Source: Myotis daubentonii
Lineage: Eukaryota > Chordata > Mammalia > Chiroptera > Vespertilionidae
Length of the DNA stretch: 64,000 bases
NCBI RefSeq assembly: GCF_963259705.1
Contig: NC_081840.1
Span: forward strand, 145,611,549 to 145,675,548
Reading direction: 5' to 3'
The notes under the pieces: generated by a model
The model's input: the letters and a program-made list of their open reading frames with translations, nothing else
What the model was told of the DNA's origin: nothing
Database searches by the model: none
Shown: positions 25,101 to 38,716 of the stretch, one piece after another
How the letters are laid out: the number at the start of each line of letters is the position of its first letter
Numbering within the stretch: position 1 is the stretch's first letter
Translations under genes and position numbers: made by a program

Positions 25101-27658
25101 ATGGCATCGGCAGCTATATGAGCCCAACTGCAGTATCTGAACAGACCTTGCTCCCTCAATGTGTCTCTGTGCTCTTGCCTTCACTCAGCTCCTATTTCAA
25201 GGGCAGACTGTTTTGGAAATAGCTCAAGGTCTTCAAGAACAGAATGGGCCCTAACCAGTTTAGCTCAGTGGATAGAGCCTGCGCCCGAGGACTCAGGGGT
25301 CCCTGGTTCAACTCTTGTCAAGGACGTGTACCTAGGTGGCAGGCTTGATCCACGTCCCTGGTCAGGCGCATGAAGGAGGCAACGAATCGATATGTCTCTC
25401 TCACATCGATGTTTCTCTCGCTGTGTCTCTCCTTGTCCCTCACACTCTCAAAAAAATGGATGGGAAAATATCCTTGAGTGAAGATTAACAACAACAACTA
25501 AAATAATATGTGGACAAACTTTGTTAAAGATTATATTCAACTAAGATGCTGACTTCCCAGCAGTTGGGGGAAAAAAAGAGCAGAATAGGTGACCCTCTGT
25601 GTTTCATAGCTCTATTGACATACTTGCCACATCGTGTGGTACATGAGTTAGCTCTCCTCTCTCCCTTCATAAGTCCCTTGAGGAAAATGCTGAATCTTTG
25701 GATCTGCGGTAGCTACCAAAGTGTTTGGTGCATAATTGTCACTCATTAAATTGTTGCCAAATAAGGATGAAGTAAAGGCTATACTTCTTTTTATTGGCTG
25801 CCATTTTCCTAGGACAAGAAGATTGCTTGCTTATCATTGGTTAACCCTGTTTTACTTCCCCGAGGGGAAGTTCATCTTGGAGTGGGGTCAGGATAATTCA
25901 GAGGCCTCATGGTTTGGTCTGGCACATCCTGGCATGGACATGCTGGTCTGGGAGTAAAGAAGAGGTGGGCCTTGCCCTAACCCAGCAGTTCTCAACCTGT
26001 GGGTCGCGACCCCTTTGGGGGTCGAACGACCCTTTCACAGGGGTTGCCTAAGACCATCAGAAAACACATATATAATTATATATTGTTTTTGTGATTAATC
26101 CCTATGCTTTAATTATGTTCAATTTGTAACAATGAAATTGGGGGTCACCACAACATGAGGAATTGTATTAAAGGGTCGCGGCATTAGGAAGGTTGAGAAC
26201 CACTGCCCTAACCGGTTTGGCTCAGTGGATAGAGCATCGGCCTGTGGACTGAAAGGTCCCAGGTTCAATTCCGGTCAAAGGCATGTATGTACCTTGGTTG
26301 TGGGCACATCCCCAGTAGAAGGTGTGCAGGAGGGAGCTGATCGATGTTTCTCTCTCATCGATGTTTCTAACTATTCCTCTCCTTTCCTCTCTGTAAAAAG
26401 ATCAATAAAATATATTTTAAAAAAAGAGGTGTGCAGCAAGAGGAACATGAATATATTTACATTAATGAAGGGAGCAACATAGAACACAGGAGTAATGAGA
26501 CCAAGACAGAAAATGCACTCAGTATCCTTGGGACTTGTTTTTAAAGGAGATAAATAGGACATTTAAAAGGGCGCATTCCTTTTTTCCCTCCTTTTGCATG
26601 CCAGCTAGTGCAGAATGTCAGGTTGTAGGATTTTTTAAAAAGAAGCACACAACAGTCATATTTATTTTAGAGGATTCTGGTGCCTTTGTGACAGGCAGCC
26701 AGAAGTGAAATTACCTTCCCTGGTCTTGGCTCAGTCCCTTCACCGCTTCTAATCATCCCTTCAAACCCACATACATTAGATAGAGGAGTTGCCCTTCACC
26801 ACTAAAGAAATGCAGCCGCCAGTTATGTTACCGTGGAAACGAAATCATTTCTTGCTGCAAGACACATCACTTCATCTGCACTGTTATGAAGCAGAATACA
26901 TTGGTAGGGCTGGGAGGAAATCAAATATTCTGCCCCCCATAGCTGTACGTGGCCTTTGGGTGAATAAATGGTTTTCAATTAGAGTACTTAAATACCTTTT
27001 AACTTTAATAATTATTATTAGAGCCCCAACAGAATTTTGCTTGGGAAAGAATAGAAACTTTGACTGCTGTTAAGAGGAGATATACATTCTTTCAAACTAG
27101 ACCACTGTGCTAAAGAAAATACAAGGGAATTTGCAATTAATGGTTTCATTGTGTGTGAAATAAATGTCTTTTCCTTTGTTTTTTGACTTTCTGACTTGAT
27201 CCTAGTGTGGATTTATGCGTGTCCTTACCTCTTTCTTTCTTTTGTTTCTATGCTGCTTTGTTGCGAACATACATGTTTACAACTTCATCTTGTGCTGGCC
27301 TGTGTACACTCGGAGCCTCTTGCCCGACTCGCTCCTGAGCGTCCTCAGAGCTGGTGCTCACTCCCACTGCTGGGCCTGATTCCTCCGCCAGCCCAAGGCC
27401 TCACCCCCTGTGCCACCTGGCTCTGTCTCTGGGAGGCTCTCCGCATCTTTTGCCCAACTAAATTTAGTCACTATCCTATTTTATTTCCTCTTCTTATAAC
27501 TACTCTATTTCTTACTGTGTGTGTTGCTGTCTTGAAGAGCAAATCTACAAGACCTACATTGCTACAATGATCAGCTCAGTACAATCCCAGGGGCAAAACA
27601 AGAATTCTTCATACCTTCAGTTCCAAAGATTCTCGCAGTTGCTAAGTTTCTGAAGTCC

Positions 27659-27702
<44 letters not shown>

Positions 27703-28064
27703 CTACAATCTTAGGGAAATCCCATATAATGAAAAGGAAAGAAAAGCCTTTCATTGGCTGGATATAAATTAGAAAAGGACTGGTGTTTTAATTCTAGAGA
27801 TAGTGGAGCAACATTAAGAGATGAATGATGTTAACTGAACAACTTGTCAATGCCAGGCACGTTTTACATCCCATTTAATTCTCAAACTCATCTCCAGAGA
27901 TACTATTAGTTATTTCTATTTTAAAAATTATAGAATTGAGTGGAAAGAATTTTTTAAAGTCATTCCCCAAGTCACCACACAAATGCGACATGACAGTGAT
28001 TTCTGATTCTTTCTAACTGCATCACTTTGTACAGTGTCCAGCAAAGCTCTGATGTGTGGAGGGA

Positions 28065-28117
<53 letters not shown>

Positions 28118-29048
28118 ATATGGTCTCTAATCCTGGCTTTGCCAACAAGAAACAACATGAAGATCAAATGACAATTTGAGAACACAAAATGAATAAATTG
28201 CTTGCTACCTATAATCATAATATCTACACTAATTATTCCACTAACACCTACCATAGCAGTACTGGACTAGGAATTTAGGCTGCTAGGACTTTGGGGAAAT
28301 CATTTATTTTTTTTAAACTCAGATTTGTCTATTCTTATTTAATAAGGATAAATAACCTCTTATCTCCACAAATACAGGGAGTTGATCCGTTAATATGAGC
28401 AAAACATGTTGAAAATACAAAGGGCACTTCTATTTCTGAAAGAAGAGTGACTTGTTAGTATAATAGGGCCAGACTAGTAAGTCCATATCACTCCCAATCA
28501 ATTCAACCCAAATCATTATCAAGCCCAAATCTGCAATGCTTTTGAGAGCAGACCCTATCACATATTTTTTTGAGTGTATCTCAAATCAACTTAACAAGGT
28601 GCGGGGTAGGGTAGTGGATGCTTAATACACGTTTTTAAGTGAAGGAGTAGGTGATTAAGTCAAACCATTGTTCAATACCTATTTGAGCTGTCCGAGACCC
28701 AATTTTATCATAATATCAAAATAATTTCTTAAATGCCGAGGCACAATCCGCCCAAGTTACTTTATGAAGAAGATAGTCATAACCCTTGTTAATGGTATCC
28801 AATTAACATTATTTATTATGTCCATTATTTTAACAGAAATAATGGCCAAATCTTTTTATTATAACATTTAAGGAAATACTTTATTTAAACTCCATTGCTT
28901 GCCTTTCAGAGAACCTCAGGAAATGTTGGTGGAATACATATGAAAATGTCATTTTAGTGCCTAAAATGTCACTTCCCATACTTTTAATACATAACAATAG
29001 CTGCTCCATGTGGAGCATTTACCATGTAATACTGGACTCTGAACTTCA

Positions 29049-29100
<52 letters not shown>

Positions 29101-32100
29101 GTCTTTAATTTTAATAAGGACCCTATAAAGTTGGATCTGTTATTGTTTCCATTTTATAAGTGAGGAAATAGGCTCAGAAGGTAAGAATACATTGTCCAAG
29201 ACATAACCTGTCCACGTCGGCAGCACAGCCCAATCCGAACCCACACAGACTGGCCCTAAAAGGCTGCCCTTTGCCAGGCTCCTGCATACCAGCCAGGTGC
29301 ACAGTCACCGCTGAGAAAACCAGCTTTCACTGGCTACCTACCTCCCTTATGCTCATTATACTTTGCTTTATAAAAGAAGGGGAGGGAGGGAGGAAAAAAG
29401 AAGGGAGAGGAAAAGAGGGAGGCGAGAATGGAAAAGAAAGGAGGGAAGGTCACTAATGTTTTCCACCGCTTCTGAATGACCCCGGGCATAAACTGGTACC
29501 CAACCAACACTCGTTAGTGTTGCTGAAGAATAAGTATGTGAAGTCCCCATTGGGTCTGACCTGATATCATTTTGCCTTTGTTTTACATTTGTCAGGAGAA
29601 GTGTTCTTGCAGATGAAAGGGCCGCTGGAAGATATTTATAAAATCTACTGCTATCACCACGACAAAGCGCACAGTGTCCTCGAGGCCTATGAAAAGGAGG
29701 AGGAGCTGAAGCAACAATTGAGCCTCTGCATCCAGTCCTTACAGTAAGGCCTTTTCCAATGATGATTTCCATGTGCCCTCAGTTGCCTAGCAGGGAACAT
29801 TTTAACTGGATGAAGATGAAAGATCTCACGTAAACCCTGGGTTTTATCGGACTGGCGGGACGCTCTACTTTGCGTTCTCTTTATAAAAAGCTGGCATGCC
29901 AGAAACACCAATCGACTTTTTCCCCCCCTGTGCAAAGAGACTGAAAATAACATAGGAGAAAACGCAGGGCTCTGTGGAAATAGAATAAGGCAACATCGAA
30001 AAGTGAAATGTCCCAGCCAGTGTGGCTCAGTGGTTGAGCATTGACCCAGGAACCAAGAGATCAGGGTCCAATTCCGGGTCAGGACACATGCTGACGCTGC
30101 GGGCTTGATCCCCAGAAGGGAGTGTGCAGGAGGCAGCCGATCCATGTTTCACTCTCACGTTGATATTTCTTTCTCTCCCTTTCTAAGAAAAAGAAAAGAA
30201 GGAAAAGTCCCCCCTTAAAGCTGTTGTTACTTGCCTGCTCCGCATAGATGGAGGAATGTGTGAGGCAACATGTGGCTCCGTGACCCCTGGGGAACACGGG
30301 ATCATCAAGTCAGCGGAATGCCCATGACTCTCTAGGTGGCCTTCACCTTCCCACAGAGGGGAGGCTGGTGAACACTGTCAAAGCGTTCAGGCCCTGTTAA
30401 AGTTTGTTTCTGGAAAATTAGTCATGCCTTCCTCCTCGTTCCTAAACTGTAGGTGGGAGGTGCCACATAATATATTTTTATAGATAGAAGAAATATATAT
30501 GCGCTATAAATATCTGAAAAAAATAAGAAAACATTAATAAGATAAAAACCCTTGCTATTCCATGTATTAACTCCTCACTAAACCATGTATTAGTAACCAC
30601 AATTTGCATTTTCTTCTGATCTTGTCTATACACATGCATGTGGACATGTGTTGAGGGTGATTCTTTTACATGAAATTGGTATCTTATTGTATAGTAGTGG
30701 CCTGGTGCATGAAATTCGTGTACATTAAAAGGGAATTAATTAGAGGGAATATTTTTGTAATATATTTTATTGATTTTTTTACAGAGAGGGAGAGGGATAG
30801 AGTTAGAAACATCAATGAGAGAAACATCAATTCAGCTGCCTCCTGAACACTCCCTACTGGGTATGTGCCCTCAACCAAGGTACATGCCCTTGACCGGAAT
30901 CGAACCTAGGACCCTTGAGTCCACAGGCCAACGCTCTAGCCACTGAGCCAAACCGGTTAGGGCATAGAGGGAATATTTTAATATTGTTATTTTCCCTTTC
31001 TCTATAATAGAAGTGTCAGAGATGAAAGAAAACTAGTAAAATGTATATGAAAATAATATATAAATTTATTAATAAATAAACAATAACAGCGTCACATCCC
31101 CTGGCCGGCACCAGGCGGGGGTCACAGCCTCATGCCCTCCAGCCTCGCTGCGCATGCAGCCCTGCCCACCCATGCCTGCCATGAACACAGCCTCCTGCTG
31201 ATCGGTCATTATGATGTAAGGGTGTCACAACCATTTGCATATTAGCCTTTTATTATATAGGATTATATAGGATACTAGAGGCCCAATGCATGAAAATTCA
31301 TGCAAGAGTAGTCCTTCCTTCACCAGGTTGCTGGCACCAGCTTCCTTCCAGCACCTGGGACCCGGGCTGCTTCCCTCCTCTGGCCACCTGCAGGCACCCG
31401 GGACCCGGGCTGGCTTCCCTCTGGCCCTGGCTTCATCAGGAAGGATGTCTGGAAGACGTCTGGTCTAATTAGCATATTACCCTTTTATTATTATAGATAG
31501 TTTTCTACCACATGAAGCTTAAAGCCAAAAATCTGCCCTAGCCCACATTGTACTCAGTGGTTCTGTTGTGGTCTTTTATTTTTCAGGATTACTTCTTGTC
31601 AAGTGGTTTTGATTAGGCTGAAAATTAACCAAACAGAGAGAGCTACAGTGTATAAATCAATGCACACCAGCCAGTCTGACCCCCTGGTGCATCCCCTTAT
31701 ATACACACTATTGTAGGGGCCCAAATGGGGTCCTGATAGAGTACAAAAGGCTGGTAGCTGAATTAAAGTGAAATCAGGAGACTAGGTGAGACTACTCTAG
31801 AGAAAGCCTTTGCAGATGAGAACTGGGACTGAAAGTGGGTTTAAAAAACTAACTTGATTGCCCTCTACTGGTTATTAAGGTATTACAGTTCTTTAACCAT
31901 TTTTCTGCCCATGTTGTGGAAAAGAAAATATATTTAAGTCACTAAATCTAAATAATTTACTTAGTGCTTGTGATACACCAAGCATCATTCTGGGATGAAT
32001 GCTGAAAATACAAAAATAAAGAAGTCTTAGACCCTGCCCATAAGGAGCTCAATATGATCAGGTAATTTCTTTCTTTTTTTTTTTTTTAATCCTCACCCGA

Positions 32101-35100
32101 GGATATGTTCCTATTGATATTTAGAGAGTGGAAGGGATAGGGAGAGACAGAGAGAGAACATCGTTGTGAGAGAGATACACCAACTGGTTGCCTCCCAGGC
32201 CCCGACCTGAGCTGGGGATCAAGCCTGTAACTGAGGTACATGCCCTTGACCGGAACTGAACCCTCGACCCTTCGGTCCCTGGGCTGACCCTATATCTATC
32301 CACGGAGCCAAACTGGCTAGGGCTGACCAGCTAGTTCTTAAAGATTATATGTAATAGCAGCTCTAGTTCATTATTTCTCCACTATTTGAAAATTAGTTCA
32401 GTGTTAGCAAATCAATTCACAGAAACCTTAAAGTTTGAAGTTGCATTTCTATTAATAATATATTAAGAGAAAACTCTTCTAAATATAAAGATACTGTTTA
32501 TTCCTAGGGAGAAGTTATGGTGTTATCCTGGGTGTGAATGAACACCTTTTCTATCTGATCCAATAAATGTCTAGATTGAGCCATTTCGCTTCCTCAGCTT
32601 CTAGAATGAAAGAGAGAAATCTTATGGTAGTGGAACCACTAACGATCATCAGTCCAACTCCAACCCCAGGAACGGCGCTCCATACGGTTAGAGGATGCAG
32701 TTCATTACTTTGGCAGGTGCTCTTAACAGCTGCCCAGAGGTGGAGCTGTCTGCTCAGAGGGGTTGAACATTCGTGTTTTGTTCATGAAGCTTTTGACTCC
32801 TAAGAGAGAGAGCTTGACCCTGCCAGAATATTCCACTAGGCCAGTGATGGCGAACCTATGACACGTGTGTCAGAGGTGACACGCGAACTCATTTTTTTGG
32901 TTGATTTTTCTTTGTTAAATGGCATTTAAATATATAAAATGAATTTCAAAAATATAAATCTTTGTTTTACTATGGTTGCAAATATCAAAAAAATTCTATA
33001 TGTGACATGGCACCAGAGTTAAGTTAGGGTTTTTCAAAATGCTGACACGCCGAGCTCAAAAGGTTCACCATCACTGCACTAGGCAGTAGAGCTCCATATC
33101 AGACCCCTTAAAAACCAACTAACCAGCTAAAGGCAGAGGTTAACTCTTCAAACTTCAATAAGTCTGAATTACGGAAAATTACTTTCAGACCCAATGGTTT
33201 ATTTGATCTTTTTCTGGAAGCCTCCAGTCATTGCCCTGGTGATGTCCCAAATCTTGTGTATTCAGCACCAGTCTGGTTTTAGAGAATAATTCCAGGCACT
33301 GGAGGGTGCTGAGGTTTAGAAAGCACAAAATCCAAAGAAATTAATATTGGCAGGACTGTTTTTTAAGGGAAAGAAAATCAAAATAAAGTAGCTTAAGTTA
33401 GAGCTCTTTTCCCAAAAGTTGCCTTTCCATGAACATAAAGTCAGTGATGAATTGTACTGGTCTGCCTGAAAGCGGAGAGCAGTAGAATTATTGACATTAC
33501 TATAATACTGACCTCAATTGAGCTAAGCTTTAAATTCTGGGAACAGGTTTTCAAACAGGTTTATAGGCCAAAGAGAGTCTGGAACACCCAAGGGCTTGGT
33601 TTCCCTTGCCAAGTAATCAGTCAAAGCTATTACTGTGGCCTGCCTTTTCCTTGGGGCTGAACAACAGAGCCCAAGTGCCCAGTTGCCAATTTCTAGTGAA
33701 TATTAGGTGCGGCCTCCATTGTCTACCTTGCAAGGGATATTAGAATAAGTGGGTTTGAAGCAATATCCATGAGAGAAGTGGTTTCATGCTTCAGAAGTTA
33801 AACCAGAATTTTAAGAAACTTAGGTTGCATTTTAGCCAAAATTAAAATAAGTTTATTGAGGGCTTAATAAATATTTATTAAGACTGCTAGATAATATTGA
33901 AATCATTTAAAAATATATGTATAAGCATAGGTAGTTCTTGCCTCCTAGGAACACACCTTCTACTTGGGTAGATACACAAAACCATCTGGAAAGTTGAATG
34001 ACAATGTCAGAGTTAATGAAAATAACACACCAGGAGCTGTCACAGTGAGATTCAAGACTAATTTCCAAGAAGATGGTAGAGAGATTGTTTGGTTCTATAA
34101 CAGATGTGAGCTCATAAACTTTGGCTATTCCCTGAAGCCCAGTATCTTTCAAAAGAGAAAATAATATTTGTATCCAGAAAGCTATTTTGAATCCCTTGGG
34201 AATGTTAGGGCAGTGTTTTTTGGTGTGCATGTTCCCCTGCGTCAGATCAACCAAGGATGTATACTAAACATGCAGACTCCTAAACTCTGCTCCAGACCAA
34301 AACAACAACAACAATAACAATAATAAATGGGATGGCTGAGGGTCCGATCCAGGAATCGGCACATTAGCCAGTACCCTCATGTGGTTGGCACACAATCAAG
34401 ACCTACTTGGAAGGAGAAATGCCCTCAGTTCTCTCTCGCTGCTTTCCCTCAGGCACCCGGGCTTTTTCCATGACTATAGATGCAGTCTAAGCAGTAATTT
34501 CAGGGTTCGGAGACCTTAAGAAAGAAAAGACTAAAACTATCCAGAAGCACAGCACCACATCTGCATCTGCAGCACACAAATTGGAAACTTGCAAGTTTTT
34601 ACTTATTCATCAAGGAGTGTTTACGCAGTTGCATTAACACTGTATTAATGCAGTCTCTAAATTTATGGAAGTTATTCGCTAAAGATGTAGTCACTCTGTC
34701 TCTTTGGGGCTATTTAAGGTTTCTCCTCTGTATGAGAAAAGTGAAAAATGGAAGAGTTCTAAATGCCAGTGTAACTATAATTAGCACAGCCTGTCTGCTG
34801 CCTCCTTTTTCTGTTTTTCTTGTTGTAAATACCGCCAAATCCCTGCTGCCCTTCAGAGGCCCTAGAGATCTGTGTATTTTGTAATAATAATAATAATAAT
34901 AAAAGAATGAAGGGTTTTTCCCCCCAAAATTTTTAGTAGCTGAAGACACATTTCTAGCTTCACCTCTAGTTATAAATGTACCTTCCTAAGTCCATCATTC
35001 ATAGAAGGAAAACTTCTAACTTACAGTCATTTGGGTGTTTTGGCTGCTCATATTCCAACAAAAACTTCTCCATTCGGGGAGGAAGCTAAAAGTTCATGCA

Positions 35101-37805
35101 AGGCAAACTCCAAAGGAATGGCTTTCAATCTGTTTACCACATTTTGTATTTCTTAGTATTATGCTAAGGGAATGTTCCACATAAAAATTAAAAGCACTTT
35201 TGGAAATTCCTTCATTTTATTGTTATGTGCCATCATGATTGAACTAATGAAAGACTAATCTGTAAGGAATAGTCACATAAAAACTTCTGTTAATTGTGAC
35301 TCAAATTATAATAAACCCATGAGGGTAGGAGGTGTGGCAGTAGACATATTGAGTTATTTTATCCCAACAAGGGGTAAACGATTTAACTTTCTCCTGAATT
35401 GTCCTTGGCTGGGGTTAACTTCTAGGAAACTTTTATCCTAAAAGAGAGATTTAGAAAAAAAAAAGAGAGAGAGCAAATAAAAAGATATAATAACGTAGGA
35501 CCATTATGTCACTACACCAACAGGGAAAATATGTTGAAGATCTCTCAGGTTCCTTTTCATAAAATGTTACACTTACATTAAACACAGCATTTAACTTATG
35601 TTATGATATTTAAGTTTTATTTGAAATAAATAAAATAGGAGAACAATTTTCCATGTTGTCTCTCGGAGGGAAAAGAACAATCTTTTCTTTCAACTTCAAA
35701 GTATGTGTTTTGGTTCCCAAATGATCACCTTGCTCACTTGTTTGTTTCCATAAAAAAAATGGATTTTTATTTTTAGTCAACTGCACTCCCAAATTTTCTA
35801 ATGTTTGGTCCACAGCGCATACTGGAAAAACAAGAATTCCTCATTAGAAAGGGAGAGAAATTGGAGAAAGAATGTGAGCTTAAAGGCAGTGAATGGGAGG
35901 GAACATTGGGCAAGGGGTAGTGGGGGTGCAATTCTTCATGGAAGTAAAAAGGTTCCTCAAACTTACTGAGCTCATTAGGGATTTATCATTGAATTTTTCT
36001 CAATCGCTGAATATGAAAAGACCATCTACAGTTAAGGGATGGGTTTAAAATGTGTTCTATATCGAAAACATTACTGTATTCCAAAAGTCTGGAAACCAGA
36101 GAGCAAGGGGATCACGTTCTTAATACTGGTCATTACTTCTCTAGAGCCATGAGGCTTTTAGAGAAAAACTCTTATTCTGGAAATTTTAACCGGAATGATT
36201 CCCACTTTTTTATTGTTAATTAATTACTTTGACAAATATGCTTTGCCCTCCTACCATGTGCCAGGCACTCTTTCGGGTCCTGGGGCTACAGCTGAGAGCA
36301 AAGCAAGCATAAATCCTTGCTTCGTTGGGAGTGGGGAGTGGAGAGAGAAAGACAGTAAACTGAAGAAGGATATACTATATTAGAAAGTGGCAAAGCATAA
36401 GGAGGAGAAATAAAGCAGAAGGTGAGGATGAAGAGTTCGGTGGGGGGGAGGGCAGGATTGGTCAGGGAAGGCTTCACTGGGAAGGAGCATTTGAGCAGAG
36501 AGCTGACTGCGAGGAGGAGTGAGCTGTATCTGGAGGAAGAGCAGGCAACACTGCGAAGGCCTGCAGGCAGGAGCGGGTCTTCCAGCTTCAGAAAGAGCAG
36601 GAGGCCTGTATGGTTGCTGCGGATGTGAAAGGCGAGGATCAACAGGAAAGGAGGTAGAGAAGAGATGGAGGAGAGGCAGAGGACATTGCCTGGGAAGGAT
36701 GTGAGCTTTACTTGAGCAAAATGGAAGCCACAAAAGCTAGCAACGCCTTGTGAAAGGTTTTGTGGAATTCCCTCATTGAAATTTATGATGTTTTTAATCT
36801 GTATCACACTACATACAAAGATGTTACAGAATGTATGGTTTTCTGCAAGTCAATCACCTTCCCTTGTAATCTGTTCTTCTTATTATGTTTAATAGATTCT
36901 TTTTTATAATGTAAACAAAAATTGATCTTTAAATCCATTTTTAAATGATGAAAATTTACTAACTAATCTGTATGAATGGTTTTTAACCTTATACTATAAG
37001 AAGTAAAGCAAAAATGGTGCAAATATACTAAAATAAAGTTTAAGTGACCTGATTATAAAACAATGAGACCAATTCTATAAAACATTCATGAAAATGACTT
37101 ATTGCTTTATTTTATGTAATAAAATTTAAAAATTTTTACAATGCTGGTATATTACCTCACATATTTGGATTTACATGAGTTTACTTTTTTCTCCTCTCTT
37201 ACAGGAACATATACAGTCAAGAGTAAGTATTTTCATCTTAATAATAAAAATCAAATGTAAAAATCACGAGGAAAAGCTGTTAATATTTCTGAACAAATCA
37301 GACATTTTAGTTTTTACAATTATGTTTTTGCTTTTAATAAATAAACCAAGACTTTGAAGAGCACTTATTTCTAATTTGTCTGAGATGATCTTATATATTA
37401 AATTCTTATTACATGTACTTTCCTTAACTTTTAGAAGAATCCTGGGATATAATTCACTTAAATCACATGTTTGCTGGGGCCAGGAACTCTTCAGGAACTG
37501 CTGCTCATCACAGATATGTTTAGGAATCTTAATGTGTTCAAAACTCTTTTTCCTGACTGCAACAATAGTCTTTAAAAAAAAAATCTCAGGTTAATACCAT
37601 AAGGTTTTTGAAGTTTCCATTGATTAATGGACAAAAGAAAAGACTCCTTATGCATTATAGCAAAATATTGTGTTTCTTCTCATTGGACTCTCATATGATT
37701 TTATTTATAAAGAAAAAAATCATACCCACATATATAGCATGAGAATGAAATATTAAGATGAAATAGTTGGTCACTCGGACAGTGTAGAAATTACCTTATA
37801 AAAAC

Positions 37806-37855
<50 letters not shown>

Positions 37856-38023
37856 CACACTTTGCAAGATGCCCATTTTTATATAAGAAAAGCACATTTA
37901 GCCTAATACTGAAAGGATGATGTTGACTGATGTTGACATACATACAAACTCAAATTTATAGGACTTGAAAAAGCACATACTTGGCTTAGTGTGGTCAGCA
38001 ACTATGAAGGTCCTGAGTTCCTA

Positions 38024-38085
<62 letters not shown>

Positions 38086-38666
38086 TCTACTCTGGAAACT
38101 TCACATCGATAAAATACAAAATTTACAAAGTAAAAATTGTATTAATTTAACCTGTAAATACCTGTCATTCATGCTTTGGTGCAGAACAACCATGACAAAA
38201 GACAGAATTCCAGAGTGAGTGGAAGAATTGGGCATCAGGCATCATCCAGGAGACCTTCTCAAGCAGGCTGAGAAGTTAGTTTTTGACATACCAAACAAGC
38301 ACCCAGGTCTCTCCCTTTATATGTTTTTTCACCAAAGGAAAAAAAAATCCTGTAGTATAAACAGATATGAGTAGGTTTGTTCAATGAGTTCCCAAGTCAC
38401 TTGAATTTGAAGATGTGGGTAAGAGGACAAGAGGGCTTTTTGCTTTTTGGTCCATCCACACACCAGGGCCTTCCTGGCTTCTCTGCAATGATCGCTGATG
38501 AGGATGGGGGCAGGGTAGGGAATGGTATCTCATTATGAAATCTATGCCCCTGGCATCATGGTACCTAGGAGTGGAGAGTCACCAAGCTGGATGAGTACAG
38601 CATGTAATATGCTGCAGATTCTGCTTAGATTTCTTTTCCTAAAGCTTAGATGTTTTTAAGCAAAAG

Positions 38667-38716
<50 letters not shown>

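Larger units (their letters stand above)
10822..29595 (+). other. Intron A-B (18.8 kb)
   Basis: The intron holds a T32 tract at 11298-11329, a HAL1-like element at 12040-13950 inside a MaLR LTR, an old L1 3' end at 15540-16445, MLT1-type LTRs near 16660-17035 and 18190-18690, a Helitron at 21262-21773, another MaLR LTR at 23060-23435, a twin-primed L1 at 23761-23917, MIRs, Ves SINEs and several CA/TG/GA tracts. I recognise nothing in 10870-11290, 11340-11980, 14520-15110, 17610-18180, 18700-20870 (apart from the TG tract and a G-rich run near 20095), 21780-23050, 25500-25950 or 26440-27650. The stretch 27290-27450 is comparatively GC-rich but lacks any convincing gene. Confidence 0.8.
29744..37204 (+). 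other. Intron B-C (7.5 kb)
   Basis: Holds a Ves SINE at 30011-30204, two tandem Helitrons at 30694-31262 (with a SINE inside) and 31275-31497, an L2-like piece near 31955-32055, a Ves SINE at 32074-32323, a hAT MITE at 32842-33076, a MER5-like piece near 34212-34420 and an L2-like block at 36230-36740. Nothing is recognised in 30210-30690, 31500-31950, 32330-32830, 33090-34200, 34430-36220 or 36740-37200. Confidence 0.8.

Noticed and set aside
27196..27570. 124-codon plus-strand open frame in a GC-richer patch
   Set aside because: It has no recognised domain and no splice signals keeping the ARHGEF38 frame. It lies in an intron without matching residues in the known protein.
36286..36807. 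173-codon minus-strand open frame
   Set aside because: It lies antisense over an old L2-like repeat. Composition is proline/serine/leucine-rich, as expected from purine-rich DNA read backwards.
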